From a virus: 25,393 bases of DNA. The notes beneath the pieces are model-generated. The model was not told the DNA's origin. It did no database searches and saw nothing but the letters and a program-made list of their open reading frames with translations. Location: IMG/VR virus record IMGVR_UViG_3300007708_000024, positions 1 to 25,393 of that record; one strand, written 5' to 3'. This document shows, piece after piece, positions 1 to 7,781 of the stretch. Numbering within the stretch: the first letter of the stretch is position 1; each line of letters starts with the position of its first letter. The translations under genes and the position numbers were made by a program.

Positions 1-243
1 AAGCATTACGAATACAGCCGTTTGATTGAAGATATTGTCGAAGCCCAAGCCTTGAACAGCTTGCGTAACTTCTATACCTCTGACGCTGGTTATGCTCTGG
101 CTAAACAAGTCGATACTGACTTGGTTCAGTTGGGTCGTTCAACCAATGGCGGTGCTGGTACAAATGCTTATGCAACTGGTGCGTTTATCGGTGGTGATGG
201 TACTACTGCTTATGTTGCCGCAAACAACAATGAGTCAGCATTG
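1..243 (+). pseudogene. Inverted fragment of a second major capsid protein gene
   Basis: The plus-strand frame open from base 1 reads as the interior of a major capsid protein. It begins KHYEYSRLIEDIVEAQ and 44 of its first 50 residues match the minus-strand MCP beginning at 971; later surface-loop residues (NGG..FIGGDGTT) diverge. Similarity ends around NNNESAL, near base 243; the remaining plus-strand frame to 333 is antisense to the minus MCP and is not real protein. The start lies outside the window. Because the two copies differ at many synonymous and some coding sites, this is not a simple foldback of one molecule. It is either a second capsid gene or allele joined head-on by rearrangement, or a chimeric assembly of two related phages. 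It is certainly capsid-derived; its biological reality is uncertain. Confidence 0.75.
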
Positions 244-971
244 CTGGAAGTGAACACAGGGATACCATACAGGTTGCCGATTTCACCATTGCGGATAGCA
301 TCGCCATTACCGACAAATGCTTGTTCGGTGTAACGAGCCAGACCCATCAAAGTGTTGCGGCTTGATGGAGGGATGATGAAGAAACGATTGTCCATAGGAG
401 TATCGTTGTCATCCAAACGCTGAATGGTTCTACGAATAGCCGAATCAGTCAGAGCAGACGCATTACCAGTGTTGGTGTTTGCAGTGTAGTCAAAGGTAGT
501 TGTACCGTCACCGCCAATGAAACCAGCGTCATAACGAGCAGAACCAGCAGTGCCACCATTGGCTGAACGACCCAACTGAATCAAGTCAGTATCAACTTGA
601 CGAGCCAAGGCGTAACCAGCATCAGCAGTGTAGAACTGACGCATTGAGTTCAAAGCCTGTGCTTCGACAATATCTTCAATCAAACGGCTATATTCATAGT
701 GCTTGTTGATAGACACATTGACTTCAGACTCTGTAGCGGCAATCAAAGTGACTGCTGTTTCAGCGGCTTTAGCAGAAGCAGAACCACGAGTAGGTGCAGG
801 AATGTGAACAGTGTCACCTTTCTTGCCCTTGAAGTTCATCTTCATAACCAAGTTCGCAAGAACCAAGTTTTTCTTGTAGGCGGCTACGATTTCATCTGAC
901 CAAATTTCAGGGATGAATGTTGCGCCTGTGGTGGTAGTCACCGAGTTTGTGGGGGAAAATGATGTTGCCAT
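210..971 (-). CDS. Major capsid protein, C-terminus missing
   Basis: This gene encodes the main shell subunit of the phage head. It starts MATSFSPTNS with the Shine-Dalgarno sequence TTGGAG a few bases upstream, follows the scaffold gene, and has features usual in HK97-fold capsid proteins of environmental phages: an N-terminal segment with IPEIWSDEIVAAYKKN, then GDTVHIPAP, then an E-rich helix (SRLIEDIVEAQ). Genuine similarity appears to run to about GIPVFTSSNADS. The last residues before the stop (LLFAAT) are antisense to the plus-strand capsid fragment, so the natural C-terminus is lost at a junction near 232-243. At 253 residues it is shorter than the roughly 300-350 usual for such proteins. 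Family assignment rests on context and motif memory. Confidence 0.85.
   Translation of the reverse strand: MATSFSPTNSVTTTTGATFIPEIWSDEIVAAYKKNLVLANLVMKMNFKGKKGDTVHIPAPTRGSASAKAAETAVTLIAATESEVNVSINKHYEYSRLIEDIVEAQALNSMRQFYTADAGYALARQVDTDLIQLGRSANGGTAGSARYDAGFIGGDGTTTFDYTANTNTGNASALTDSAIRRTIQRLDDNDTPMDNRFFIIPPSSRNTLMGLARYTEQAFVGNGDAIRNGEIGNLYGIPVFTSSNADSLLFAAT
232..243. other. Capsid-capsid inversion junction
   Basis: The 12 bases GAGTCAGCATTG can be read both as the end of the plus-strand capsid fragment (ESAL) and, on the minus strand, as part of the truncated MCP (NADS). This short shared sequence marks the switch of strand. Microhomology of this size is typical of template switching during amplification, of short-homology assembly errors, or of illegitimate recombination. 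Confidence 0.6.
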
Positions 972-1001
972 TTGTGTACTCCAATAAAATCAAAAGTTAA
1001 G

Positions 1002-1763
1002 TTATTTGACCCTACCCTCTGCGTATGCTGACATGATTTCATCACTTAAAGCATCGTAGCGGTTCGGGTCTTGCATCTTCAGCCGAATAAGGTCTGCCCT
1101 TCGGTAAACTCGTTTTCCAGACTCTCCAGTACCACCTACATCAACAGTTGCCGCTTTAAGGTTTGACTTGCGTTGGGTTTCCCCTGCATCGCTAGTCTGT
1201 TTTGCCTTAACGCCCTTCAACTGCTTGTAGGTGCTCAACAATTCGTTAGCACTGTCATAGTCAAACTCACCATCAGCTTTAGCGTACAAACCAATACGAA
1301 CAGGTGAAGATTTCACCCAATTCACAAAGTCTGAGTCTTGAACAATCTGACCGAAATCAGGGTGTTCTTGCGCCAGCTTTTGCTGAATCTGCATCTTTTT
1401 GAAGTCTTGACCCGCTTGGCGAGCCGCAACAACATCAGGATGGTTATCAACAGTCTTACGAACAGCCGCCTGTGGATTCTCGAAAAAATCTACTTCAGGT
1501 TCTTCCTCTTTAATAGGTTGAGACTTATCAGCAAGGTTTTGCTTAATGAGTTCATCGGCGAGTTTTCTAACTTCACCAACTTCTTGAGCTTGCTTGCCAA
1601 TTAGCTTTTCAGCCTCTTGGTGCATCCTGATAATGTCAGATAACTGTTTGCCCCGATACTTATCAGGAATATCATCTGAACTATGCTCAATTGTTGATTC
1701 AAGTTTCTTCTGCTCAACAATGTCTAACTCACTCTGCATCTCGTCTGGATTGTCAATCAACAT
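1002..1763 (-). CDS. Capsid scaffold / assembly protein
   Basis: This is probably the internal scaffold that directs shell assembly and then leaves or is degraded. It is 253 residues, charged, Lys/Glu/Gln-rich and predicted to be helical, with no Cys. It has an acidic patch (EEEPEVDFFENPQ) in the middle and a basic C-terminal part (KRVYRRADLIRLKMQDP...YDALSDEIMSAYAEGR) of the kind scaffold proteins use to bind the capsid. It lies directly upstream of the MCP, the usual place. The frame is open to a GTG at 1784, but the ATG at 1763 has the better ribosome site (AAGGAAAAAT) and is preferred. Assignment is by composition and position; no catalytic motif is expected. Confidence 0.75.
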   Translation of the reverse strand: MLIDNPDEMQSELDIVEQKKLESTIEHSSDDIPDKYRGKQLSDIIRMHQEAEKLIGKQAQEVGEVRKLADELIKQNLADKSQPIKEEEPEVDFFENPQAAVRKTVDNHPDVVAARQAGQDFKKMQIQQKLAQEHPDFGQIVQDSDFVNWVKSSPVRIGLYAKADGEFDYDSANELLSTYKQLKGVKAKQTSDAGETQRKSNLKAATVDVGGTGESGKRVYRRADLIRLKMQDPNRYDALSDEIMSAYAEGRVK

Positions 1764-1818
1764 ATTTTTCCTTTTTCCTGCCACTTTTGGGTTCTAGGAT
1801 ACACAACGGCATAAATGC

Positions 1819-2046
1819 TTATGTTGTGGTTTTGCGCTCTTGCACCAATTTATCCCGATGTTTCTTGTCAAATTTCATCCATGAAGATGGAAAATGACCC
1901 GACCAACCTTCTAAATTGACGCTAGGTGCGCTGATTGTGCGATTGGCTGAACCACCGCACTCACATTGAGTTACTTGCGCCTCATAATCGCAGTATCTCT
2001 CAATTCTGTGTCCACTCTCGCAGACAAATTCATACATTCTTTTCAT
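1819..2046 (-). CDS. Small FmdB-like zinc-ribbon protein
   Basis: This 75-residue protein has an N-terminal zinc-ribbon pattern: MYEFVCESGH at the start, then C-x-C in QCECGG after about 20 residues, with RTISAPSV following, as in FmdB-type putative regulatory zinc ribbons. The rest (GWSGHFPSSWMKFDKKHRDK) is basic and aromatic. Such proteins are common between portal and capsid genes of environmental phages, and their role there is unknown. It starts at 2046 with GAGGA upstream and overlaps the end of the preceding gene by 17 bases, suggesting coupling. A start four codons on at MYEFVC is possible. Confidence 0.7.
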   Translation of the reverse strand: MKRMYEFVCESGHRIERYCDYEAQVTQCECGGSANRTISAPSVNLEGWSGHFPSSWMKFDKKHRDKLVQERKTTT

Positions 2047-2275
2047 TCAATTCCTCGTAGGCTCGTTCGCTGACCTCTTTCAAGGTTTTCAGCCAAGTCA
2101 AGATGGAAAGTTCACCCTTGCGAAACTGCAAAGTCTTTTCATCAGGAATCACGCTTATATTATTGAGTGACTCTATCATATTGTCAATATCAATAATTAA
2201 ATCCTTCCAACCTTCCATCCCCATCATCTCGAATCTACTTTCGTAGTACTTTTGTAGTGATTGGTCAAGTGCCAT
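2030..2275 (-). CDS. Conserved-type small phage protein, function unknown
   Basis: This 81-residue acidic, helical protein (MALDQSLQKYYESRFEMMG...) has no signal peptide or metal motif. Its central IDNMIESLNN and C-terminal WLKTLKEVSERAYEEL segments could form a short helical bundle or coiled coil. Its start overlaps the end of the upstream HNH gene by 11 bases (ATGGCACTTGA), and its end overlaps the zinc-ribbon gene by 17 bases. It sits among head genes, so a structural or assembly role is possible, but I do not recognise the family with certainty. Confidence 0.6.
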   Translation of the reverse strand: MALDQSLQKYYESRFEMMGMEGWKDLIIDIDNMIESLNNISVIPDEKTLQFRKGELSILTWLKTLKEVSERAYEELNEKNV

Positions 2276-2687
2276 AAGATTTTTCCAAATACTGATGAAG
2301 TCTTGTTAAAGTTTGCAAATTGTCTTTAATCAATCCTAAAGCTCTATTGCAATTACCACAAAGAAGTCCTCGAATAATTCCTGTTTTATGGTCATGGTCA
2401 ACATTTAATTTTTTATCTAATTCATTTTGATGTGTTCCACATCCTGCACAACAAAAATGCTGTAATTCAAGCAATTTTTCATAATCTTCATTTTTCATTC
2501 CATAAGCATTTACAAGCCTTCTATTTCTGTTTTTTTCTTTTACTTCAGGCTTGTTTCTATAATTATCTCGTGCCGCTTTACAAGAGGCATGATTTTTCGT
2601 TCGTTCTTTGCATATTTCTTTATTTTTTTCATAGTATTTCTTTGAATACTCTTTGCGTTTTTGCTTAAGTTTTTCCTCTGGAGTCAT
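2265..2687 (-). CDS. Endonuclease VII-like HNH endonuclease
   Basis: This 140-residue protein has a basic N-terminal half (Lys/Arg-rich, probably DNA-contacting) and a C-terminal endonuclease VII/HNH domain. C80-x2-C83 and C110-x2-C113 form the structural zinc site, and D97-H98-D99-H100 supplies the catalytic HNH-type motif, followed by RGLLCGNCNRALGLIKDN, which is diagnostic of the family. Free-standing genes like this are usually homing endonucleases in phages. It is AT-richer than its neighbours. Its start overlaps the upstream gene by ATGA and its stop overlaps the downstream start, so it is wedged into the operon without disturbing translation. A true Holliday-junction resolvase role is less likely, because a RuvC-like protein is also present. 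Confidence 0.85.
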   Translation of the reverse strand: MTPEEKLKQKRKEYSKKYYEKNKEICKERTKNHASCKAARDNYRNKPEVKEKNRNRRLVNAYGMKNEDYEKLLELQHFCCAGCGTHQNELDKKLNVDHDHKTGIIRGLLCGNCNRALGLIKDNLQTLTRLHQYLEKSYGT

Positions 2688-2920
2688 GGCATAGCCGCTT
2701 TAATTGCGTCAGTAGTGGTTGCCGCATCAATGGCTATCTGCATGGTGGTGTACTTGTCCCGCACAGCTTGTCTTGCCGCTTCTGCCGCTGTTGCCTCGGA
2801 GGGAATGGTTGCCTTAATGTCCAAAGGCGCAAACTCAGCAGATCGTGCTGTGCGTCTAGCATTATGGGCAATGGTCTTGGCTTTATCAATGTTGATGGTA
2901 ATCACTCTGAATACTCCCAT
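2684..2920 (-). CDS. Small tail-associated phage protein (XkdW-like)
   Basis: This 78-residue protein contains INIDKAKTIAHNARRTARSAEFAPLDI, the pattern of small phage proteins in which a Lys/Arg-rich helix is followed by a short linker and a second Ala-rich helix (EAARQAVRDKYTTMQIAIDAA). I recall this as the XkdW-like or tail-fibre-assembly type found next to fibre genes. It lies just downstream of the fibre gene and overlaps the preceding small gene by 19 bases, so a role in fibre attachment or folding is a reasonable inference. The family name is from memory and not secure. Confidence 0.6.
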   Translation of the reverse strand: MGVFRVITINIDKAKTIAHNARRTARSAEFAPLDIKATIPSEATAAEAARQAVRDKYTTMQIAIDAATTTDAIKAAMP

Positions 2921-3093
2921 GCGTTGCGAAATGTGCGGTCTGACGGAATGTCAGCGACATCCACAATCTTGTAAGGCTTGCCAGCGGGAACATCCTTAGC
3001 GGCAATTTCCTCAATGGTTAAACCACACTCAGCGGCTGGAATGATGACTGCAACACCACCATCATCGTTTGGATAAATAATTCTTGAGTTCAT
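2902..3093 (-). CDS. Small fibre-adjacent phage protein
   Basis: This 63-residue acidic protein begins MNSRIIYPNDDGGVAVIIPA and ends ADIPSDRTFRNAWEYSE. The ending DRTFRNAWEY is a pattern I recall from small proteins that travel with the XkdW-like partner encoded immediately downstream, sometimes as one longer protein. It follows the fibre gene by 9 bases and has AAAGGAC just before its ATG. No enzyme motif is visible. A tail-assembly role is inferred from context. Confidence 0.6.
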   Translation of the reverse strand: MNSRIIYPNDDGGVAVIIPAAECGLTIEEIAAKDVPAGKPYKIVDVADIPSDRTFRNAWEYSE

Positions 3094-3102
3094 TTTTGTC
3101 CT

Positions 3103-5706
3103 TTAGCGGAATACAGAAACACCGTTATATGGAAGATCAATGTTTGTTGTGAAATTTGCATAACTGTTTCTTATTCTTAATGACCCTGCCAGCATCCTTG
3201 TTGTTGGGTCAACAGGGTCAAGTGCTAACCAATTGGTTTGACCAGTTCCTGAACCAGCCCCTGTTGAACCCGACCAAACATAATTTGCATCAGGCATTGC
3301 TGTTGTAAAATTAATTGTTTGATCTCCTGTTCCATTATCCGTAATACTCGACACATTGCCACTTGCACGAATAGATGGTGTGCCAGTTCCGTCAAAGTTC
3401 ACCCAAGCTCTACACATATACAGAGGTGCAGTGCCTGACACAGTTGCAACTTGTGCAGAGTTAATTGTTGGTGTTGTTAATGTTGGTGATGTGCCTAATA
3501 CATTTGCACCTGAACCAGTTGAAGTTGTTACCCCAGTACCACCATTAGCAACAGGTAAAGCAGTACCTGATAAACTAATTGCCAATGTTCCACTACTTGT
3601 AATTGGTGAACCAGTGATAGATAGGAATGCAGGAACTGTAGCGGCAACGCTTGTAACTGTTCCTGTTGCAGAAACTGTTGCCCAACTGGTTGTAGTCCCA
3701 TTAGTAGTTAGGTATTTACCCGAATTGCTTGTTTGACTAGGTGCAAGAGCATCAAATGCCGCTGTTGCCGTGGTCTGTCCTGTGCCGCCATTTCCAATTG
3801 CAACAGTACCAGTGACATTGCTTGCAGTACCAGTAGTATTCTGGTTCAAGGTAGGAATATCAGCGGCAACAATTGCTCTGAATGTCGGTACTCCAGCAGA
3901 CCCATTAGGTGCGGCTAAGACAAAGTTTGCAGTCTTAGATGCGTAGGGATTCTGAGTGTCACCATAACTTGCCGCCAAACTGATTGTTGGAGTTGTTCCA
4001 CCAGTAGACGCAATAGGGGATGTAACGCCAACAGAAGTAACACCTGTATTGGAAATAGTCACATTACCAGTAGCACCTGAAACAGAGATGCCAGTACCAG
4101 CAATGGCTGATAACACGCCTGAGTTGGCAATAGTGATAGAACCAGCACCCTCAGTAATGCTAATGCCAGTTCCATCAGTTAGGAAAGCATTTTCCCAAAC
4201 ACCAGATACAGCATCGTAAATCAATGTGTTTCCAGATGCTAATGATGTGAAATTCACATTTCCATCTGTTCCACCCAATACAGAACCGTATGTCGGGCGA
4301 ACAAACAATACGCCATTTGATGAGCTAACATGAACAACAGCCGCCACAAGGCAAATAGCATTAGGCACTGCTGGTTTAGTCTTGGTCAATCCACCTGTTA
4401 CAGATGGGTTGTAGTAAAGAACATCACCTTGCGCCCAACTCTCTGCTCCACCAGTTGTATTGATTGACTTGACTTCACCAAAAGTCGTGACAAATACCCA
4501 ATCGTTTGTAGAGCCAGTTTCAGCGGCAACACCAAGAATGTAACTTGATTCTTCTGGTTGCAAACTTGTAGCTGGTGCGGCTGTCAATCCACCACTAGCA
4601 CCAAGAGTACCAGTGAACATCAGCACTTGACCTTTAGTAGCCGCTGAAGATAACTTAACCCGATAATACAGTTCTTCACCAATGTGTTGAATCTGATTGC
4701 CATTCATCTGGAATGACAATGTTTGGAATTGATCTTCAGCGTTGTAATACAACTTACCAGTTGCATTTGTAACTGTTGCGGCAGTATCAAACTGGATGAA
4801 GTCAGGTGATGAAATACCACCTGTAATCCCTGTCATTGATGTGATGTTGTTGTTTACGCCAGCAGTTGCCCAACTTTGGTCAATTTTCTGCCAAACAGTA
4901 CCATTGAAAACTAACCAATCCCCTGCTTGCCAATCTGTAATGCCATCTAAGTTAGTAGAACCAGCAACAGAAACAATGTAGTAGTAGCCACTAACACCAG
5001 TGCTACTCGCAAGAGTTGGTGTATTGGTAGATGCGTTCCATGTACCTTGATATGTCAGTCCACTGCCACTGACAGTAGCCCATGAAAGAGCAGTGCCATT
5101 GGTAGTTAGATATTTACCTGAGTTACCTGTCTGGCTAGGAATCAGATTGTTAATCTGAGTTTGAAGTGAGGCTAGAGTATCAAGTACAGACTGAGAAGTG
5201 CCGCCACCATTAGTAATGACTTTGATGCGTTCTGCAAGGTCAGGAGCAACAACCTCACCAACATTGAGTTCAACACCAGAAGAAAGTGTAATGATAAGTG
5301 AACCATCAAAATCAATACGAGCAGAGGAAACAGAAATACCATCAACACCATCCATTCCATCACGCCCATCTCGACCAGAGTCACCCTTATCACCCTTTGC
5401 GCCATCTCGACCTGCTTTTCCATCTTTGCCATCCCTTCCATCCTTGCCGTCACTACCATCACGACCATCTTGGATAGAAGCAACACGCTTTTCAATAGCA
5501 TTGCCTACATCGTCAAAACGAGAACGAATATCAGATTCGATCTTCTTTAGGGCTTGGACAACTAAGTCAACATTCTCACCAATCTTCTTCTTTTGCACTT
5601 CTTTGGCTTGAAGAACTGACTGACGCACTGAATCCAAAACAGCCATCTGCTGTTCAGGAGTCATATTCTTGAGAATTAACTCTTTGGCAAGTTTTTCTAC
5701 ATCCAT
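3103..5706 (-). CDS. Tail fibre with collagen-like stalk
   Basis: This 867-residue protein is the likely receptor-binding or tail-appendage protein. Residues 1-80 are helical and charged and probably trimerise or anchor to the tail. Residues 81-123 are fifteen uninterrupted Gly-X-Y triplets (GRDGSDGKDG...), a collagen-like triple-helix stalk. The remainder is Thr/Ser/Gly-rich beta-structured repeats such as VAIGNGGTGQTT, SGKYLTTNGT..SWATVS (two copies) and ALPVANGGTGVTT, the pattern of phage fibres; the C-terminal ~100 residues (MCRAWVNFDGTG..) may be the tip domain. Its ATG overlaps the portal stop (TAATG). The repeats and stalk length are likely to vary between relatives. Host receptor unknown. 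Confidence 0.9.
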   Translation of the reverse strand: MDVEKLAKELILKNMTPEQQMAVLDSVRQSVLQAKEVQKKKIGENVDLVVQALKKIESDIRSRFDDVGNAIEKRVASIQDGRDGSDGKDGRDGKDGKAGRDGAKGDKGDSGRDGRDGMDGVDGISVSSARIDFDGSLIITLSSGVELNVGEVVAPDLAERIKVITNGGGTSQSVLDTLASLQTQINNLIPSQTGNSGKYLTTNGTALSWATVSGSGLTYQGTWNASTNTPTLASSTGVSGYYYIVSVAGSTNLDGITDWQAGDWLVFNGTVWQKIDQSWATAGVNNNITSMTGITGGISSPDFIQFDTAATVTNATGKLYYNAEDQFQTLSFQMNGNQIQHIGEELYYRVKLSSAATKGQVLMFTGTLGASGGLTAAPATSLQPEESSYILGVAAETGSTNDWVFVTTFGEVKSINTTGGAESWAQGDVLYYNPSVTGGLTKTKPAVPNAICLVAAVVHVSSSNGVLFVRPTYGSVLGGTDGNVNFTSLASGNTLIYDAVSGVWENAFLTDGTGISITEGAGSITIANSGVLSAIAGTGISVSGATGNVTISNTGVTSVGVTSPIASTGGTTPTISLAASYGDTQNPYASKTANFVLAAPNGSAGVPTFRAIVAADIPTLNQNTTGTASNVTGTVAIGNGGTGQTTATAAFDALAPSQTSNSGKYLTTNGTTTSWATVSATGTVTSVAATVPAFLSITGSPITSSGTLAISLSGTALPVANGGTGVTTSTGSGANVLGTSPTLTTPTINSAQVATVSGTAPLYMCRAWVNFDGTGTPSIRASGNVSSITDNGTGDQTINFTTAMPDANYVWSGSTGAGSGTGQTNWLALDPVDPTTRMLAGSLRIRNSYANFTTNIDLPYNGVSVFR

Positions 5707-7781
5707 TATTCAGTACCAGTTTGTGCAGAACTCAATTGCTTGGTAAGTTGGTTCAAGAAATCTTCTTCCATGCCTGAAATCTTGTTGTTTTTCTCTGCCA
5801 TTTGCAGTTCAACAATCTTAGACTTGTTCTTGATGTCAGCTTCTTTCAGCATCAACTCGGCAATCTTAACTCTCTTGTCAAACTCTTTGGAGGCTTGGTC
5901 ATCTTCATTAGGAAGATTCTTAGTCATTGCCGCCATGTTTTTGGCTTGCATTTCTTGAGGCATTAACTGAGCCTCAACAGACAATTTCGTAGCTTCAGCC
6001 CGATTTTGTTCAGCCTGAGTGGTGTTTACAGCAATCTGAGCCTGTGCCGCTTGTAATGCCAACTGCTGTTGAGCCTGTTGCATCTGCTGTGCTTCAGGAT
6101 TTGGTTGCATCATCTCATCCAACTTGGCAATCAACTCCATTCTGTTGCTCAAACTAGAGTTTGCAACGATACCTTTAAGGATAATCGGCAAAACAGGAGT
6201 CTCAGCACCCAAAGTCTGCAACAAACCAATGAATTGCTGTTGCTCATACTCACGAGCAATGATGCCAAGGGTAGCAGTAGGCACAAAATTCATGTCCACA
6301 GAGGGGTAACGCTCTGGGTCAAACTGCATATAGCGGAAAGCCGCCTTTTTGATGAATGGAATCAAGAAATCTTCTTGGAAATTCACCAAAGTACGCTTGT
6401 ATTTCTTGATGATCGAGGCTACTGCCATCGACATACCACCACCATCACGAGCAGATTGGCTGACCATACCCTGAGAATCCAATGTTCCAGTGGCTTGGAG
6501 CAACATACGCTCAAATTCTTTGGCAGTGGCTAGGTTGTTGGGGTCAGTTTGACCAAACTTGAATGGGTAAAGAATCTCGCTTGGTGAGCCATTGGTAAGA
6601 ATAGCTTTTCCGGGCTTTACCTCAAACTTCATACCCCTTGGCAAACGAGTTGCATCCATTGCAATCATGGGGGAAGTGCTTAATGCCAGTGAATCCAAGT
6701 GACTGCGAGTCTGTGCATCAATGGCTTTTTGCATATTGAATGCTTTTTCCACTGTGCCACGACCCAACAAACGATTAGGAATCGTATCGTCTTGGTAACT
6801 CAAGACAGGACGATCTTTCATCATGTATGGGTTTTCTTCAGCCTTCAACAACAAACCATCATTGGCAATCACAACAATGGCTTCAACCATGTCGGTGTAG
6901 TCTTCAGCCGCTGAGTTCTCAGGGAACAATTCAACTATGTCTTTGTTTTCTGCTAAGTTGTTCAGGTACTCACGAGGCACAAGACCATAGTAGGTCAACA
7001 GCAATACCTTTTCATCCTGATACTGAGATACCTCTTGGGTAGGCTCAAGGTCAGTGTCTTCATAGGTAGCGGTAATGTCCACCTTGCGGTAGATGCCCTT
7101 CTCAATACCAGCAACCACCTTGTGTATTGAGACATACTTCTCAATAGCAACACCCATACAGTCATCAATGGATGTGCCGTTAGGGTCAAACAAGAAGTTC
7201 TTGGGATTGATCGGCATGATTTTCACGCCAATTCTGTCTCTCTCAATCACACCAATTGCCGCCTGACCTTGCATATTGGGAATGGGCTGAGTAGCAGGGA
7301 TATATTCTTTTTCGGTCTTGACAATAATCTCGCCAATGCCTGTTCCATAGATTTCAGCCATCAACTCGATCTGATCGATAGATTTTCTGATTTTGTCTTT
7401 TTTGAAGTCTTCCATCAGTTGAGCCTTGATTAACTCAACATCAATGGGGTTGCCGTTTACATCTTGGATATTGTCTTCAATGTCAAAGAACTCGCCTTGA
7501 CCAAAGATTGCTTCCATGATTTCAGCGTGACGAGTCTCAACTGCTTGTTGTGTGGCAGGGGTGACGATACGGCTACGCTCTGACTCACGAGTCTTATCTT
7601 CTACAGCCCATTGACCTCGGAAGATGCGCTCATATTCAAGCCAATCAGGGAGGAAGTTTGTGTCTCGGTAGTCACGCCACTTAGTGCAATGGTCAGTAAC
7701 AAATGCTGTCAGTTCTTTATCAGCCTCAGTAGGCTCATAAAATTCGTTTTGTTCAAGTTTGACTTGTTTATCTGTTGCCAT
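5706..7781 (-). CDS. Portal protein
   Basis: This 691-residue protein is the dodecameric head-tail connector through which DNA enters and leaves. It lies directly after terL. The start (WRDYRDTNFLPDWLEYERIFRGQW, then SRIVTPATQQAVETRHAEIMEAIFG) matches the pattern of large portals from podoviruses of aquatic bacteria. The middle carries typical wing and stem sequence (NRLLGRGTVEKAFNMQKAIDAQTRSHLDSLAL), and the C-terminal 130 residues are Gln/Ala-rich coiled coil (PNPEAQQMQQAQQQLALQAAQ), consistent with a long barrel. No internal scar or frameshift is visible. Assignment is by length, position and sequence pattern. Confidence 0.9.
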   Translation of the reverse strand: MATDKQVKLEQNEFYEPTEADKELTAFVTDHCTKWRDYRDTNFLPDWLEYERIFRGQWAVEDKTRESERSRIVTPATQQAVETRHAEIMEAIFGQGEFFDIEDNIQDVNGNPIDVELIKAQLMEDFKKDKIRKSIDQIELMAEIYGTGIGEIIVKTEKEYIPATQPIPNMQGQAAIGVIERDRIGVKIMPINPKNFLFDPNGTSIDDCMGVAIEKYVSIHKVVAGIEKGIYRKVDITATYEDTDLEPTQEVSQYQDEKVLLLTYYGLVPREYLNNLAENKDIVELFPENSAAEDYTDMVEAIVVIANDGLLLKAEENPYMMKDRPVLSYQDDTIPNRLLGRGTVEKAFNMQKAIDAQTRSHLDSLALSTSPMIAMDATRLPRGMKFEVKPGKAILTNGSPSEILYPFKFGQTDPNNLATAKEFERMLLQATGTLDSQGMVSQSARDGGGMSMAVASIIKKYKRTLVNFQEDFLIPFIKKAAFRYMQFDPERYPSVDMNFVPTATLGIIAREYEQQQFIGLLQTLGAETPVLPIILKGIVANSSLSNRMELIAKLDEMMQPNPEAQQMQQAQQQLALQAAQAQIAVNTTQAEQNRAEATKLSVEAQLMPQEMQAKNMAAMTKNLPNEDDQASKEFDKRVKIAELMLKEADIKNKSKIVELQMAEKNNKISGMEEDFLNQLTKQLSSAQTGTE

